Counted from the first letter of the stretch, positions 30,918 through 42,445 are shown. The stretch: 64,000 bases of DNA from Drosophila persimilis (GCF_003286085.1 NW_020825598.1:1-64000); one strand, 5' to 3'. A program made the numbers and translations. The notes: generated by a model from the sequence alone, not told the origin.

Positions 30918-33185
30918 TTAGTTGTCTTCTTCCATTTGGCTGCTGTTATCTCTGTCTGCCCTGAGAGGCACGGACTTGCCGTTAGAGGGAAGGCTCTGCA
31001 CTAGACTGCCTAGTTGACTGATGGCAGCCAGGATGTCACTTATGCTGGCTTCGATCTTGTTCAGCCTTTCTTCAAATCGCTTGCTTTCAGGTTCGGCCGG
31101 ACCCACTGCCATAGTTTTCGAGGACTGCGAGAGTGCAATCTGCTCCTCTCGCAGTCTATTCTGGAATTTCTCCAGATGGCTGGCGGCAGGGTTGGGATTC
31201 ATGTCCACGGCTATAGGAGCTCTCCGTCCTTTCCCTACTTTATCCTTTTTTTGACTGGGTGTTTGTTTTCTCTTTTCTCTGTTTTTACTCTTGATTTCGG
31301 TACTATGGTGGCTGGGCTTTAGTTGGACATTTCTGCCTGAGAAAGGGTTTGTGAAGCCCCTCACTGGTCCACTTCGGCCCTCGTCACAGCCACTCACATC
31401 CCTGCGATGGCTACCTGCTGGAAAGGGGGCCACTCTGAATGTTTGAGGACGTTTGGATATCTGCTCCCATACGCCGGGCCTCCCTAAAGCTTGCTTTGTG
31501 AGTCTATCATCGTTGATCAGTTTGTTCACCTTGAGCCTGCTTCTGGCCGCTTTAAAGGCTGGACAGCCCTTAAAGCAGCTGACATGTTCCCCGTCGCAGT
31601 TTGCGCACTTGGATGGGGTGTGTCTGGGCTTCGTGCATTCGGTTGAGAGGTGGCCTCTGGCACATTTCATGCATTTGGGCTCGTTCCGGCAATAGTTTCT
31701 GGTGTGACCATAGGCCTGGCACCTGTGACATTGCAGGGGATTCCTGGGTGGCAGCTTTTTTTCAAATGCCACTGACTGGCCTCCTAATACATTTATCTTT
31801 AGAATTTCGTCATGCGAGCCATCCCTTTTCTGCTCAATCTCTAACTCGAACATGTTTATTGGCCTTCCTGTAACTACATGCTTCATATTGGCGCAGAATC
31901 GGACGACGAAGGCCCTTTTTTTTAATTCAGCAGAAATCCACTCATTCGTCGTCGAGTAGTGCAGGTGTCTCAGAATATAGCGTGCACCACGCTGACCGTT
32001 TGGCTGGTGCGTATGCATTAGCAACTTTTGGTCGTGGAGGAGTTGTGTTATTTTCCTATGGGCGTTCATATCAACGCATTGGATTCTGATACCGTTCCCC
32101 GGGGTGCTTTTCGTTTTGAAGCTGTCCACCCCCGCTGTATAATTGAGTTTTTCTAGTAGGGGAACTATGGCTTTAACACCAGCTATGTGGATAGAAGGCA
32201 CCCTCTTGCTCGATGGCACTACCTGCCATGGAAGGAGCTCAGGCTGTTCGATATGATTACTTTCGCTGTCATTGAGATCATTGCTATGCCTACTCATTGT
32301 GGGGATTGGACAAGGCTGAGCATTTTCGTTTGGCACAGGGACGACGTGTGACACCCCAGTGTCATTACCTTTCTTCTTGAGAGGTGACGTTGATAGCCTG
32401 TTTGCCTCTGTGGAGTTCTGATTTTTTACCTTCTTGAACTCGGAGGCAAACTTTTTGGCGGCGATGCTTTCGAATTTTGGGGTGTTAAGATCAAGATCAA
32501 GGTCCATTCTCGATGTGCCAATGGGGGATTTGTCCTCGTCAGTGCTGTCCATGTCCCTATTCAATCTTTTACCGGGGGTAATAACGGGGGCAGGGATGAC
32601 TGCCGTGTTGAGGGTCCTAGTCGTTGGCATATCCCTGAGCCAATTTTTGACCAAGTCATTGCTATTTTCTAGCTCCGTCAGGGGTGAAGATCTACTCATG
32701 GTCATTGCTGGTGGAGATGCCTGAATTAGTGGTTGAAATAAATTTTTTTTGGCTTTAATTTTATTTGTGGTCGATTTATTTTTATTACTGGCTTGTGATA
32801 TATAATTTTCTTTATTTGTTTCATTTTCAGCATCCCGTTTTTTTTTGTTCTCTACATTTACATGTAGCAGGTCTGATGTCATCTCTACTTCGTCTTCAGC
32901 AACATGTTTAGGAATGTTTGTTTCAGCTACATTTATATGTGGCGGTTCTGACGTTGGCTCAACATGTTGCTGGCCGTGACGCTGCGTGGGAACAGTTATG
33001 GAAAATGGAAAAGTGGCTCTCGACCTGGCTCTCGGAGGGGAGCACCCCTCGAGATCCGAGTTGGACGAGAGTGAGATGCACCCACCTGTTGGTTTCCTAT
33101 GCGCAACAGTTGGTTTGTCCGAATCGGGGCTGAGCTTCATGTTTGTTTCTTCCATCTGTCCATGGTCCGCCATTTTCTTATCCAT
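30918..33185 (-). CDS. LINE B ORF1, gag-like nucleic-acid-binding protein, intact
   Basis: Open frame of about 755 codons from the first in-frame ATG at 33185 (MDKKMADHGQ). The frame opens slightly further upstream at a GTG, 33221. N-terminal half is low-complexity and charged. The middle has a hydrophobic segment (HIAGVKAIVPLLEKLNYTAG) and an RRM-like block as in Jockey-clade ORF1. Three CCHC-like knuckles follow at about residues 480-535. The C-terminus is basic (KKDKVGKGRR) and ends in a short helix (FEERLNKIEASISDILAAI). It packages LINE RNA by family analogy. The stop is one base from the ORF2 ATG. The copy looks translatable although its ORF2 is dead. Confidence 0.85.
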   Translation of the reverse strand: MDKKMADHGQMEETNMKLSPDSDKPTVAHRKPTGGCISLSSNSDLEGCSPPRARSRATFPFSITVPTQRHGQQHVEPTSEPPHINVAETNIPKHVAEDEVEMTSDLLHVNVENKKKRDAENETNKENYISQASNKNKSTTNKIKAKKNLFQPLIQASPPAMTMSRSSPLTELENSNDLVKNWLRDMPTTRTLNTAVIPAPVITPGKRLNRDMDSTDEDKSPIGTSRMDLDLDLNTPKFESIAAKKFASEFKKVKNQNSTEANRLSTSPLKKKGNDTGVSHVVPVPNENAQPCPIPTMSRHSNDLNDSESNHIEQPELLPWQVVPSSKRVPSIHIAGVKAIVPLLEKLNYTAGVDSFKTKSTPGNGIRIQCVDMNAHRKITQLLHDQKLLMHTHQPNGQRGARYILRHLHYSTTNEWISAELKKRAFVVRFCANMKHVVTGRPINMFELEIEQKRDGSHDEILKINVLGGQSVAFEKKLPPRNPLQCHRCQAYGHTRNYCRNEPKCMKCARGHLSTECTKPRHTPSKCANCDGEHVSCFKGCPAFKAARSRLKVNKLINDDRLTKQALGRPGVWEQISKRPQTFRVAPFPAGSHRRDVSGCDEGRSGPVRGFTNPFSGRNVQLKPSHHSTEIKSKNREKRKQTPSQKKDKVGKGRRAPIAVDMNPNPAASHLEKFQNRLREEQIALSQSSKTMAVGPAEPESKRFEERLNKIEASISDILAAISQLGSLVQSLPSNGKSVPLRADRDNSSQMEEDN

Positions 33186-33540
33186 GTGGTTCTCCAGAGA
33201 AAAATTTTGTTCTTTTTGCACAACACCTCTTTGTTTGTTTTTAATTGCTTTTATTTAATTCCTTTAGTGGCCCTGTATTGGAGGTTTTGTTTTATGTTTT
33301 ATTTTATTAATTTTTTGCTTTTTAATTTTTTTTTTAGGTTTTTTGATTGTTGATTTTTTGATGTTTAATTTGGCTTAAGTCACATTTTTTAATGTGACCT
33401 TAAGGCAAACTTTATTTAATGTTCTTATTACATCTAGCAACATATAACATTATATCTGACAACATTACAAGTTTTGGCAACATAAGATTACATAAATATC
33501 GATAACAATGTGGTATTTATTACAATTAATTACTTTTTTT
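33186..33540 (-). other. LINE B 5' UTR or unassigned spacer
   Basis: 355 bp, A/T-rich, no gene. It holds an inverted repeat at about 33375-33410: GTCACATT, TTTT loop, AATGTGAC, extended by CTTAAG on both sides with one bulged base. The right edge meets a T-run beside the gypsy 3' tail, so the LINE 5' end is probably within this stretch but cannot be placed exactly. Confidence 0.5.
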
Positions 33541-33832
33541 TTTGCTTTATTTTAATTTTATTTTAAGATTAAGCTCAGGTTAGCCCGCTCGGCCGAGTGG
33601 CTGCTGGTCCGGCCACCGAGGATGCGTTGCCTGTGGATTGGCTCGATCAACCGAGTGGCTGCTGGTCCGGCCACCCGGGGTGTTCCACTCCGTGGAAGGC
33701 CTTTAAGTCGGCTAAACTCGCTGTTTTCCATTGTTTGCCTTGTTGAATCTGTAGTCGAACTATGTTGGGAGATAAGAATTGGGTTACCTTGTACGGCCCG
33801 TCGTACTTAGGGGCCAACTTGGCCGCGAAACA
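33541..33832 (-). pseudogene. Ty3/gypsy O pol C-terminal fragment and 3' tail
   Basis: On the minus strand it encodes the end of a gypsy integrase: FAAKLAPKYDGPYKV (GPY/F motif), then SLADLKAFHGVEHPGW, and the 24-bp tail repeats. It continues exactly where the pol frame at 38527 stops (SKAADG + FAAKLAP), so the CR1-like LINE between them split one gypsy element. The 3' LTR is not present to the left. Confidence 0.85.
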
Positions 33833-34394
33833 CGTTCCGTTCTCTTTCGTAGTGATCAGACGTGTTTTTGTTTTGCGCTCCGCATTTTTTCCTTTTGTTT
33901 CGAATAAACAGCCGGAGTTTTCCTAACTAAATTCTAAATATACTTTCTAACCAGACAACAATCTGGAAACCTATTCATTTACGCGAGTGCATGCCTTTTG
34001 ATTTGTGTTAAAATATTATTTAACTTTTTATTTTTCGGCGTCGGCTTGTGTTGTGTTGTGTTGTTGCAGTGAGTGAGTATTGCATTGCAGTCCGCTCTCG
34101 TCTGGTAGCTTTTGTTGTCTTATCACTCTCTCGCTATCACCTCAACCTCAATAACTGTTCTTTCTCTCTCGCTCTTTCAACTTTCTGAGCAATAGCGCTC
34201 TCTGTCTAGTAGCTCTCGCTATAACCGCTCTCCACTCTGCTCTCTTTTTTTCTTACCAATTCCGCTTTGAGCGTTGTCTGGCACATTGGTCTGATACCAA
34301 TTTGTTTTGGAAATTTTTAATTTTTTTGATTTTAATTTTTCTTTGCAAATTTTCTTAAGAAAATATTTAAATAATAAAAATAATAAAAATAAAA

Positions 34395-35357
34395 ATGGAA
34401 TTCGCTGTGGTCTGCGCCAAAAAAACCTGCAAGAAGCAGATCACTCACGATCAGCCGAATGTCCCCTGCTGGCTCTGCGACAGCGTAGTCCACGCAAAAT
34501 GTGCGGGATTTTCTGGCCTCGTGAGTGATGCTATAGCCAAACGTAATGGCTTGCATTACAGTTGCGAGGCATGCCGTGCGGTGGAGAAAGACATGGTGGC
34601 TTTCATGAGGCAGACGCGGAGTGGCTTTAAGGAGCTGACCGTTGGTTTCAAAAACCAATACGATCGGCTCCTAGCCATGGAGGCTCAGTTTAGCGGTTTA
34701 AAACTGCTTAATGAGTCTCCGAGGCGCAAAAAGGTCACTCCGCGGGACCTGCAAGTGCCAACCGTCACTCAGCCCTGCGCCGCCGAAAAACTGACTCCGA
34801 CCACTCCAAGTGTGCAGCAGTTGATCTCGTTTGCCACTCCAAAGGCAACGAAAGCTGCTGGCGATGCAGATTCGGTAGCCGAATTCATCGCCTCGGAGAA
34901 TGTGCAGCCAAGTACGTCTACAGCGTCCGTGTCCGTGGTGTCCGCAAGTTCACTAGTTGTCCCGTCTATCCCGATCCCACCAGTAAATAGACGTTCCGGA
35001 CCTCCGGATATTGCCACCACAGGTACTAGACCTGTGGTGACTAATCCACTGGTGGGAGTCCCACCAAAACGACAAGTTTTTGTTTCACGGCTGGCCCCTG
35101 ACCTCACATCTAATGATGTAACTGCTTTCATTCAAAGCAAAATAAAAGCCGTGGGTTTAAAGGTGGAGAAATTTAACTTCTCTTATGCCAGGGAGATAGA
35201 GTCGTTTAAGATAAGCATCTCCCCAACTCAATTTGACACCATTTGCTCCACCAAATTTTGGCCGGAGCATTTGGTGGTGAAGGAGTTTAAGGCTAAGAAG
35301 AAGAATAGGCCTCCCATATCGCTTCCAAATCTTTCCAGCGTGCCACCCTCAACCTGA
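34395..35357 (+). CDS. CR1-like ORF1, PHD-finger type protein
   Basis: 320 codons from ATG 34395. N-terminal Cys/His cluster resembling a PHD finger (CAKKTCKK, CWLCDSVVHAKC, YSCEAC, residues about 8-60). A Ser/Thr/Pro-rich linker follows, then a C-terminal domain beginning RQVFVSRLAPDLTSNDV with alternating hydrophobics ending LVVKEF, as in ORF1 of CR1-type fly LINEs. Likely binds element RNA; role by family analogy. ORF2 frame overlaps its end. Confidence 0.8.
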   Translation: MEFAVVCAKKTCKKQITHDQPNVPCWLCDSVVHAKCAGFSGLVSDAIAKRNGLHYSCEACRAVEKDMVAFMRQTRSGFKELTVGFKNQYDRLLAMEAQFSGLKLLNESPRRKKVTPRDLQVPTVTQPCAAEKLTPTTPSVQQLISFATPKATKAAGDADSVAEFIASENVQPSTSTASVSVVSASSLVVPSIPIPPVNRRSGPPDIATTGTRPVVTNPLVGVPPKRQVFVSRLAPDLTSNDVTAFIQSKIKAVGLKVEKFNFSYAREIESFKISISPTQFDTICSTKFWPEHLVVKEFKAKKKNRPPISLPNLSSVPPST

Positions 35358-35401
35358 ACTTCCTCTTCCTCAACTTCCCGTCTTGCTCCAACCTTTCCAA
35401 A

Positions 35402-38209
35402 AAACTAACTTCTCTTTTAGTAACCTATCAGAATGTAAGAGGCTTGCGTAGTAAGCTCAGCATTCTTTTCCGGGATAGTGTTGCATTTGCTTCCCACGTT
35501 ATTGTGTTTACTGAAACCTGGTTAAAGCCGGACATTCTTAGTTCCGAGGTTTTGGCAGGTCGGTACACAACTTTTAGAAAGGACCGTTCGTCTCGACGTG
35601 CAGGAGGGGTTCTAATTGCAGTGGACTCTTACTTCACGTCAGAACACTTCACAGTCCAAGTTCAACAGGAACTGGAATTCCTGTGTGTAAAACTGATTCT
35701 TCCCGCTTTCGCTATATTCATTACTTGCTCGTATATCCCACCTTCTTCGGATATTTCAATTTATGAGCAGCACTTGTCCGCTTTAACCGCTGTTGCTTCC
35801 TCGCTATCTGATAAAGATCGTATGATAGTTCTTGGTGACTTCAACTTGCCAGGAACTGTTTGGTCTTCGGTAAACGAGTCTAGTATCCTAGTGCCCATGT
35901 CACGACATGACTTTGTTGACGGCTTGCTTGACCTGTCCCTGTCTCAAGTCAATCATGTGAAAAATTCCTTGGGTCCATTGCTTGATCTATGCTTTGTATC
36001 GGATCCGACCATAGTGTTGTTAACCCGAGCCCCTCCGCTCACTATACCTGAAGACACCTACCACCCTACTTTCGAGGTGTCGCTAGACATAGGACCAACT
36101 GTATTGGATCGGTCGAGTAGACTACCTGAACGTGTCCGCTGCTTTCGTAAAGCCGAGTTTGCGAAGCTTAATAACCTAATTAGGGATTTTGATTGGTCCG
36201 CTTTGTACTTGTGCACTGATGTCACAAAAGGCATAACCATTTTTTACAATGCTCTTGGCACATTTTTTTAATTCTTGTGTCCCGCTTTCTTGTCCGATTA
36301 GATCTGGAAAACCCCCTTGGTTTACCAAAGAGTTATCCAGTCTAAAAAACTTAAAATCAAGACTTTATAAAAAATGTCAAGAAGTGGGTTCTCCTACTTC
36401 TCACTCTCGTTATGTAATAGCTCGGTCAAACTTTTCAGTTCTTAATGCTCAATGCTATAAGAACTACCTATCTCGTTGCAGGATACGTTTTTCTCACGAC
36501 CCTAAACAGTTTTACTGCTTCGTAAACAGTAAGCGTAGAACGTCCGCACACCCATCCTCGCTATCATTTTGTAATACGTCGGCAAATAATGATCAGGCAA
36601 TTGCCGATCTTTTTGCCCAGTTTTTCCAAACCACCTATTCTGAGGAACGCTACTCTGGTCAACCGTTCCCATTCGGATTACCGAGGTCGAACGGCATTTT
36701 CAGTCCCTTGTTAAATGAATATTCCCTACTTCAAGATCTTCGACTAGTTAAGCCGGTGTTTTCACCGGGTCCAGACGGGGTTCCAGGTTGTGTACTCAGG
36801 TACTGCGCCGAGGCTCTGTGTGGACCATTGCTTAAACTATTCACCCTGTCCATTGATTCCTCTTGCTTCCCCCCAATCTGGAAGGAATCGTTTATAATTC
36901 CTCTCCATAAAAAAGGTAGCAAGTCTGATGCAAAAAATTATAGAGGTATAGCAAAGTTATCCGCTATTCCCAAATTGTTTGAGAAGGTTTTAACTCCGCA
37001 CTTGCAACATCTCTGCAAGTCACTTATATCTCCAACTCAGCATGGATTTATAAGGCGGCGATCAACCACCACGAACTTGTTAGAGTTTACCTCTTTCATT
37101 ATTAAAGGCTTTCAAGGTAACTTACAGACGGATGTTATTTACACCGACTTTAGTAAAGCATTCGACTCTGTAAACCATTCCCTTTTAGCACATAAACTTG
37201 ACCTTTTAGGGTTTCCGCCCAACCTCCTGAGATGGATTTCTAGCTATCTTTGTTCTAGGTCTCAAAGAGTCCTCTTCAAAAACTCCCTCTCTTTACCAGT
37301 AAAGGTTTCTTCGGGAGTACCACAGGGCAGCCATCTAGGCCCCTTACTCTTCACACTCTTTATTAATGACTTGCCTTCAGTATTAACATACTCTCGAGTA
37401 CTTATGTATGCGGATGATGTTAAACTCTGTGTCCAGTACAAGGACATTTCATTTCATTCTCGCTTGCAATCCGATCTCAATAGCTTTCAGTCATGGTGTT
37501 GTGCGAACTTGTTACACCTCAATGCCTCGAAATGCAAAGTTATGACATTTCATCGTTCTAGCCCTTTGTTGGCTCCCTACACCCTATTTGGGGGTTCTCT
37601 TGAGAGAATTACCCTGGTGGATGATCTGGGTGTTATGTTAGACCCCAAGTTAAAGTTTTCCGAACACATTTCTACCATGGTAAATAAGGCCATGGGCGTG
37701 CTTGGGTTTATAAAGAGGTGGTCAAAGGAATTTGACGACCCCTATATAACAAAGACTCTCTATACCTCGCTTGTTCGTCCGATCCTAGAATACGGCTCCT
37801 GTGTATGGTGCCCTCAGTACAAAGTACACCAGGACCGTATAGAATCAGTACAGAAAAACTTTTTACTCTTTGCTCTGCGGGGCCTTAACTGGGATGCGGG
37901 TGTAAGACTCCCATCTTACTCTAGTAGACTATTATTAGTAAACCTCCCATCCTTAGTTAACCGTAGAAAAATGCTTGGTGTGATATTTATGCACAACTTG
38001 ATCAGAGCCGCATAAACTTCACGATTCCTATTAGACTGACTAGAAACTTTATACCGTTGTTCCTTCCACTTTGTAGATCGAATTATTCCTTGCATGAACC
38101 GTTTAGGGTCTTATGCTCGGATTATAATTCCCTCTACCATATTATATCCTCCACTAATTCTCTTCCTCTTATTAAATTACTAATCCTTACACACCTTTCT
38201 AGTAATTAG
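35402..38209 (+). pseudogene. CR1-like ORF2 (EN-RT), two frameshifts
   Basis: Endonuclease (YQNVRGLRSKL, FTETWLKPDI, VLGDFNLPG) reads in one frame to about 36262. A one-base change in a T7 run (36263-36269) moves RT to another frame (SPGPDGVPG, FDSVNHSLL, LMYADDVKLC). A second indel near 38008 returns to the endonuclease frame for the C-terminus (INFTIPIRLTRNF...LTHLSSN, stop at 38207-38209). The frame is open well upstream of the listed start and overlaps ORF1. Otherwise complete, so this copy is recent. Confidence 0.87.
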
Positions 38210-38526
38210 TAATTGTAGTGGTATTTGTATTTTGTATTTTATTGCATGCTTAATTTCTTAATAAGTTTAGTGCTAATTTTCCTCGAATGTCAGTCTAATA
38301 TCTATCTTTCTTGCATGCTCGCGTTTGGTTCGGCTACGCACCGCGCGTCATGCGGCAGCGCCCCTCGGTCGGTTGGGCGGGAGGAGGGCTGCGTTTTGCC
38401 TGGGATCCGCGCGTAACAGCCTTCTGCTGGTGTCACACGGGCCACTTGACGGTGCAGTAATTGCATCGCCTCTTGATAGATGCAGTCATTGCATGTCAAC
38501 GTCCATAAAAAAAAAAAAAAAAAAAA

Positions 38527-41500
38527 CCGTCGGCGGCTTTGGATAGGTGATGCTGCCGAAGGAGGACTAGGGTTCCTAGTTCGGGTCGCCACTCGCGCCG
38601 TCGGAGGTCGTATGTTCTCTTCTGCTCTTGGGATGCCCGTTGGGTGTTCTCCTGTACGACCTTGAATACTTCCTGCAGTCGTGTCGCCTTCCCGTGGGCA
38701 GGCTCTGGTTCATTTCCTAATCCTGGGGTCACTTCGTCGTACAAGGCTCCTGGTAGCCTTGGTTCTCGTCCGAGCACCAAAAAGGCCGGGCTGAAGCCCG
38801 TGGTGTCCGACGTGCTGCTGTTTATGGCCAAGCTTAACTCGGGGAGGAGATCGTCCCAGGTCCGTTGGTCCCCGTCGGCGTATTGTGCAATCATTGTCTT
38901 GATGGTCCGGTTTGCCCTCTCCGTCGGGTTTTGCTGAGGGATATACGGCGCGGTGTGCTCGAGTTCCATTCCCGCCGCCTCGCAGAATTTCCACAAACTT
39001 CCACGGGACCCCGAATCGGCAGAGTATCCTCTCTCGGAACGCCTTCTCCAAGTGGGCGGTTGTGGCTTTCCGGAGTGGCACAAGTTCCACCCATTTGCAG
39101 AATGAGTCGAAGAACACGAGGAGCATCGTGTTGCCGTGCGTTGAGCGGGGTAGTGGGCCTACGAAGTCCGCGCAAAGGATGTCGAACGGGCCCTTAGCCT
39201 GGCGCGTATACATGTGACCTGCGGGTTTGTTCTGGCTCACCTTAAATTTTTGGCAGCTTTCGCAATGTTTCACGTATCGGGCCACGTCCCTGTAGAGTCC
39301 TGGCCAATAATATCGTTGGGTTACCCGAGTGGCGGTCTTCCGTATTCCTAAGTGTCCGGCGGTCGGGTGATCGTGGCATTCTTCTAACACTCGTCTACGA
39401 TGGCCACTGGCGACGCATAATTTCCACTGGTGAGATTCTTCTTCGATTGGTCGGTGTCCAGGCTGCCGGTAGATCTGTCCGTTCTCGATTATAAATTCTC
39501 TGCATTCCTCGGGTCGTGCCTGGATACGTTGGAGCAACCTTTGTATCCAGGGGCAGGTGGGCAGGTCTTCTAGGGTTCGCTGTATGGTGTCGATAGGTTG
39601 CCGGGAAAGAGCGTCTGCTACGATGTTTTGGCTTCCGCGTCGGTAAAGCACGTCAAAGCGATACTGTTGGAGTTCCAGAGCCCAACGAGCGATGTGACCG
39701 GTCGGGTTATTGATCGAGTTTAACCACTTCAAAGCGAGATGGTCGGTGATGACGTCGAAGTGGTAACCCTCCAGGTAGCATCGTAATTTCCTGATGGCCC
39801 AGACGATGGCTAAGCATTCCTTTTCCGTGGCCGAGTAGTTTTCTTCTGCTTTCAAGAGCCTTCGACTAGCGTAGGCTATGACCCTCTCCTCTCCGCGGAT
39901 CTGTTGCGTCAGGACTGCCCCTAGACCGTAGGCGCTTGCGTCAGTTTGTAGAGCGAACCTCTCCGTGAAATCCGGGCAGGCTAAGACGGGTGCTTGGGTT
40001 AACTTCTCCTTCAACTCCTCGAAAGCGGCCTGCTGTTCGTCACTCCAGATCCACCTTTTCTCCTTCTTCAAGAGGCTAGTCATGGGTTCTACAATCGCCG
40101 CGAAGTTTGGGACAAACCTCCGGTACCACGATGCCATTCCTAGGCAGCGTCGAAGCTCCTTTATTGAACTTGGTGGGGCCAACTTCCGGACGGCGACGAT
40201 CTTATCTGGGTCGGTGTGTATACCCCGCTCACTAATGACATGTCCCAGATATACGATGCTTTTCTGGAAAAAGCTGCATTTCTTTTGGTTTAATCTTAGA
40301 TTGGCTTCCCGCAGTCTTCGGAAAACCTCTCGCAGATGGTCGACGTGTTCTTCCAGTGCCGCTCCGATGACAATGATGTCGTCGAGATAAGCAAAGGCGT
40401 TGGGTTCCATCTGTGGTCCGATGACGCTGTCCAAGGCTCGCTGGAACGTAGCCGATGCTGAGTGTAGTCCGAACGGCATCACCTTCCAATGGAAGAGTCC
40501 TCGGCCCGGAACGGTGAAGGCGGTGCATTCTCGGCTCCCCTCGGCCATAGGGATCTGCCAATACCCGTTCTTGAGGTCCAACGTCGAGATGTAACGCGCG
40601 TTACGGAGCTTCTCGATGAAGGCGTCGGGTATCGATTGCGCGTTGAGCTGTCGGTAGTCTACGCACATCCGCATCTCGCCTGTCTTCTTTCCCACCAGTA
40701 CGATGGGTGCGCTGTGTGGGCTTTTTGAGGCTTCTATCCGCCCGTCTTGCAGCAACTCGTCGACCTGAGCATTGATGATTTTCTGCATGGCCGGATTCTT
40801 GGGGAAGTACCTCTGCTTTATCGGCTTGTCGTCCTTCAGGGTGATGGTATGCTCGGCTATGTGAGACACGCCCTTCAATCCCTCGAACTTGGCCAATTCT
40901 TGCTGCAAGAACTCGGCTACCCACGGCGGGAGGGGTGGTGCGATGATGGGGGCTGTCGGTGGCGAGATTTCTTCGAGCGGGGCACATGTTATGACGGCGA
41001 GGTTCACGGTGATAGGGTTAGACGAGTCTGACCTTCGAAAAGGGTTGCGTTGTCGACCGGCCGCGGCATGGGCTAAAGGGGCGAGTGGATAATCCGTTGG
41101 GGGGTTAGACGCGAGGTGGTCTACCTCGACTCGTCCATGTCCTTCACGGCCGTCGTCTTCCAGGCGTAACGGGTCGTGTTGTGGAGCGAGGCTGGTTTCC
41201 TGCAGGGTCGTTTGCACTGGCTGCGCCGCACGGCTGGGCATGTCTGATTTGGCTCGCGTCGATCGGGTTATATTTTTAGCGCCGCCGGGTCCGTCTCGGT
41301 CGGGGCTTTGATGCGTTGTCCTTGTATCGTTGCTGGGTCTGGCGTGGTCGAAGCTTAGAAGCGTTGTCCTTGTATTGCGGCTGGGTCTGGCGTGGTCGAA
41401 ACTTGGAAGCGTTGTCCTGATGTCACTTCTGGTTCTGGCGTGGTCGAGGCTTAGAAGCGTTGTCCTGTTAGGGATACTCTGGGTGGTTTTCGAGGCAGAC

Positions 41501-42195
41501 GGACTGGCCCTGGGTGCGTCCAGCGGTGTCGCAGTCGTCTCCGGCGTGCTTTCGTTACTCTGGGTGTTCTTCGGGGCGGACGGACTGGCCCTGGGTGTGT
41601 CCAACGGTGTCGCAGTCGTCTCTGTCGTAGCTTCGTTGATGATTCTGGCGTGGTCGTATCGAATCGTGGGTTGGGTTCGGGTGGCGTTGCTGGGTCTGGC
41701 GTGTTCGCGATCCTGGTGCGTGGTCATGGTTACGTTGCTGGGTCTGGCGGGTTCGAGATTCTGGTGCGTTGTCACTGGTACATTGCTGGGTCTGGCGGGT
41801 TCGAGATTCTGGTGCGTTGTCACTGCTACGTTGCTGGGTCTGGCGTGGTTGGGATTCCGGTGCGTTGTCACTGGTACATGGCTGGGACTGGCGGGTTCGA
41901 GATTCTGGTGTGTTGTCACGGTTACGTTGCTGGGTCTGGCGTGGTTGGGATTCCGGTGCGTTGTCACGGTTACGTTGCTGGGTCTGGCGTGGTTGGTATT
42001 CCGGTGCGTTGTCACGGTTACGTTGCTGGGTCTGGCGTGGTTGGGATTCAGGTGCGTTGTCACTGGTACATTGCTGGGTCTGGCGGGTTCGAGATTCTGG
42101 TGCGTTGGTTTCGTCCGGTGGGTCGCTGTTGGATTGGTCGAGGGGGTAGGAGCAGCGGATGCCGTCGCTGGACGTTCGTCACTAAAAGTAACCAT
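38527..42195 (-). pseudogene. pol: Ty3/gypsy O pol (RT-RNase H-integrase) with repeat linker
   Basis: Minus-strand pol. Starts with a Pro/Thr/His-rich linker that contains nine 16-residue repeats (ARPSNVTVTTHRNPNH-like, about 41690-42120) and further DHARPSN repeats. RT has VDYRQLNA and YLDDII (about 40378-40389); the usual segment between PDA and EKL is short by about ten residues (about 40620). RNase H has TDASAYGLGAV. Integrase has HPTAGHLGIRKT, catalytic D in ADFVGPLP and E in NPTERANR, but a deletion with frameshift at about 39010-39040 removes the DNG block with the second Asp. Splits at 38527 where the LINE inserted. Osvaldo/Ulysses-type placement is tentative. Confidence 0.85.
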
Positions 42196-42445
42196 GCGGG
42201 GCCGAGTCGAGGATGATGTGGGGATCGGGTTGGTTTCCCGGATCGCCCGAAACTGCTTGCGTCACCTCCTTTGCTGTACCGTCCGCCAGGCGGACGGTAG
42301 TCCTTATATTCCGTGCGTTCCCTCCGGTACTTACTTCATGAGCGATGCGTTGACTGACGAACGACCGCGTCGCTCCTGTGTCGAGGGTAGCTGTGAGCGG
42401 TACTCCTTCGATGGTTACTAGCGCGGCGATCCTGCCTCCTTCCAA
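42182..42445 (-). CDS. Ty3/gypsy O protease segment
   Basis: Aspartic protease frame with ATLDTGATRSFVSQ, about 85 codons, ending HGYF. It is offset -1 from gag, and the following pol linker returns to the gag frame. Either programmed shifts or small mutations explain this. No clear slippery heptamer was seen near the gag stop. It opens without an ATG, so it must be read by frameshifting from gag. Confidence 0.75.
   Translation of the reverse strand: MEGGRIAALVTIEGVPLTATLDTGATRSFVSQRIAHEVSTGGNARNIRTTVRLADGTAKEVTQAVSGDPGNQPDPHIILDSAPHGYF

Larger units (their letters stand above)
33833..38526 (+). mobile_element. CR1-like LINE, full length, inserted in gypsy O
   Basis: About 4.7 kb non-LTR retrotransposon with 5' UTR (about 33833-34394), ORF1, ORF2, a GC-rich 3' UTR (38210-38509) and a poly-A run of about 19 (38508-38526). 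Insertion into the gypsy pol is shown by the clean continuation of the pol reading frame on both sides. A target duplication cannot be separated from the A-run. CR1/Jockey assignment comes from the PHD-type ORF1 and the EN-RT motifs. Confidence 0.85.

Noticed and set aside
41330..42421. 363-codon plus-strand frame rich in LGLAWSR/VVTVTLLG repeats
   Set aside because: It is the antisense of the 48-bp repeat in gypsy O pol. The minus strand carries protease and RT domains, so the plus frame is a shadow.
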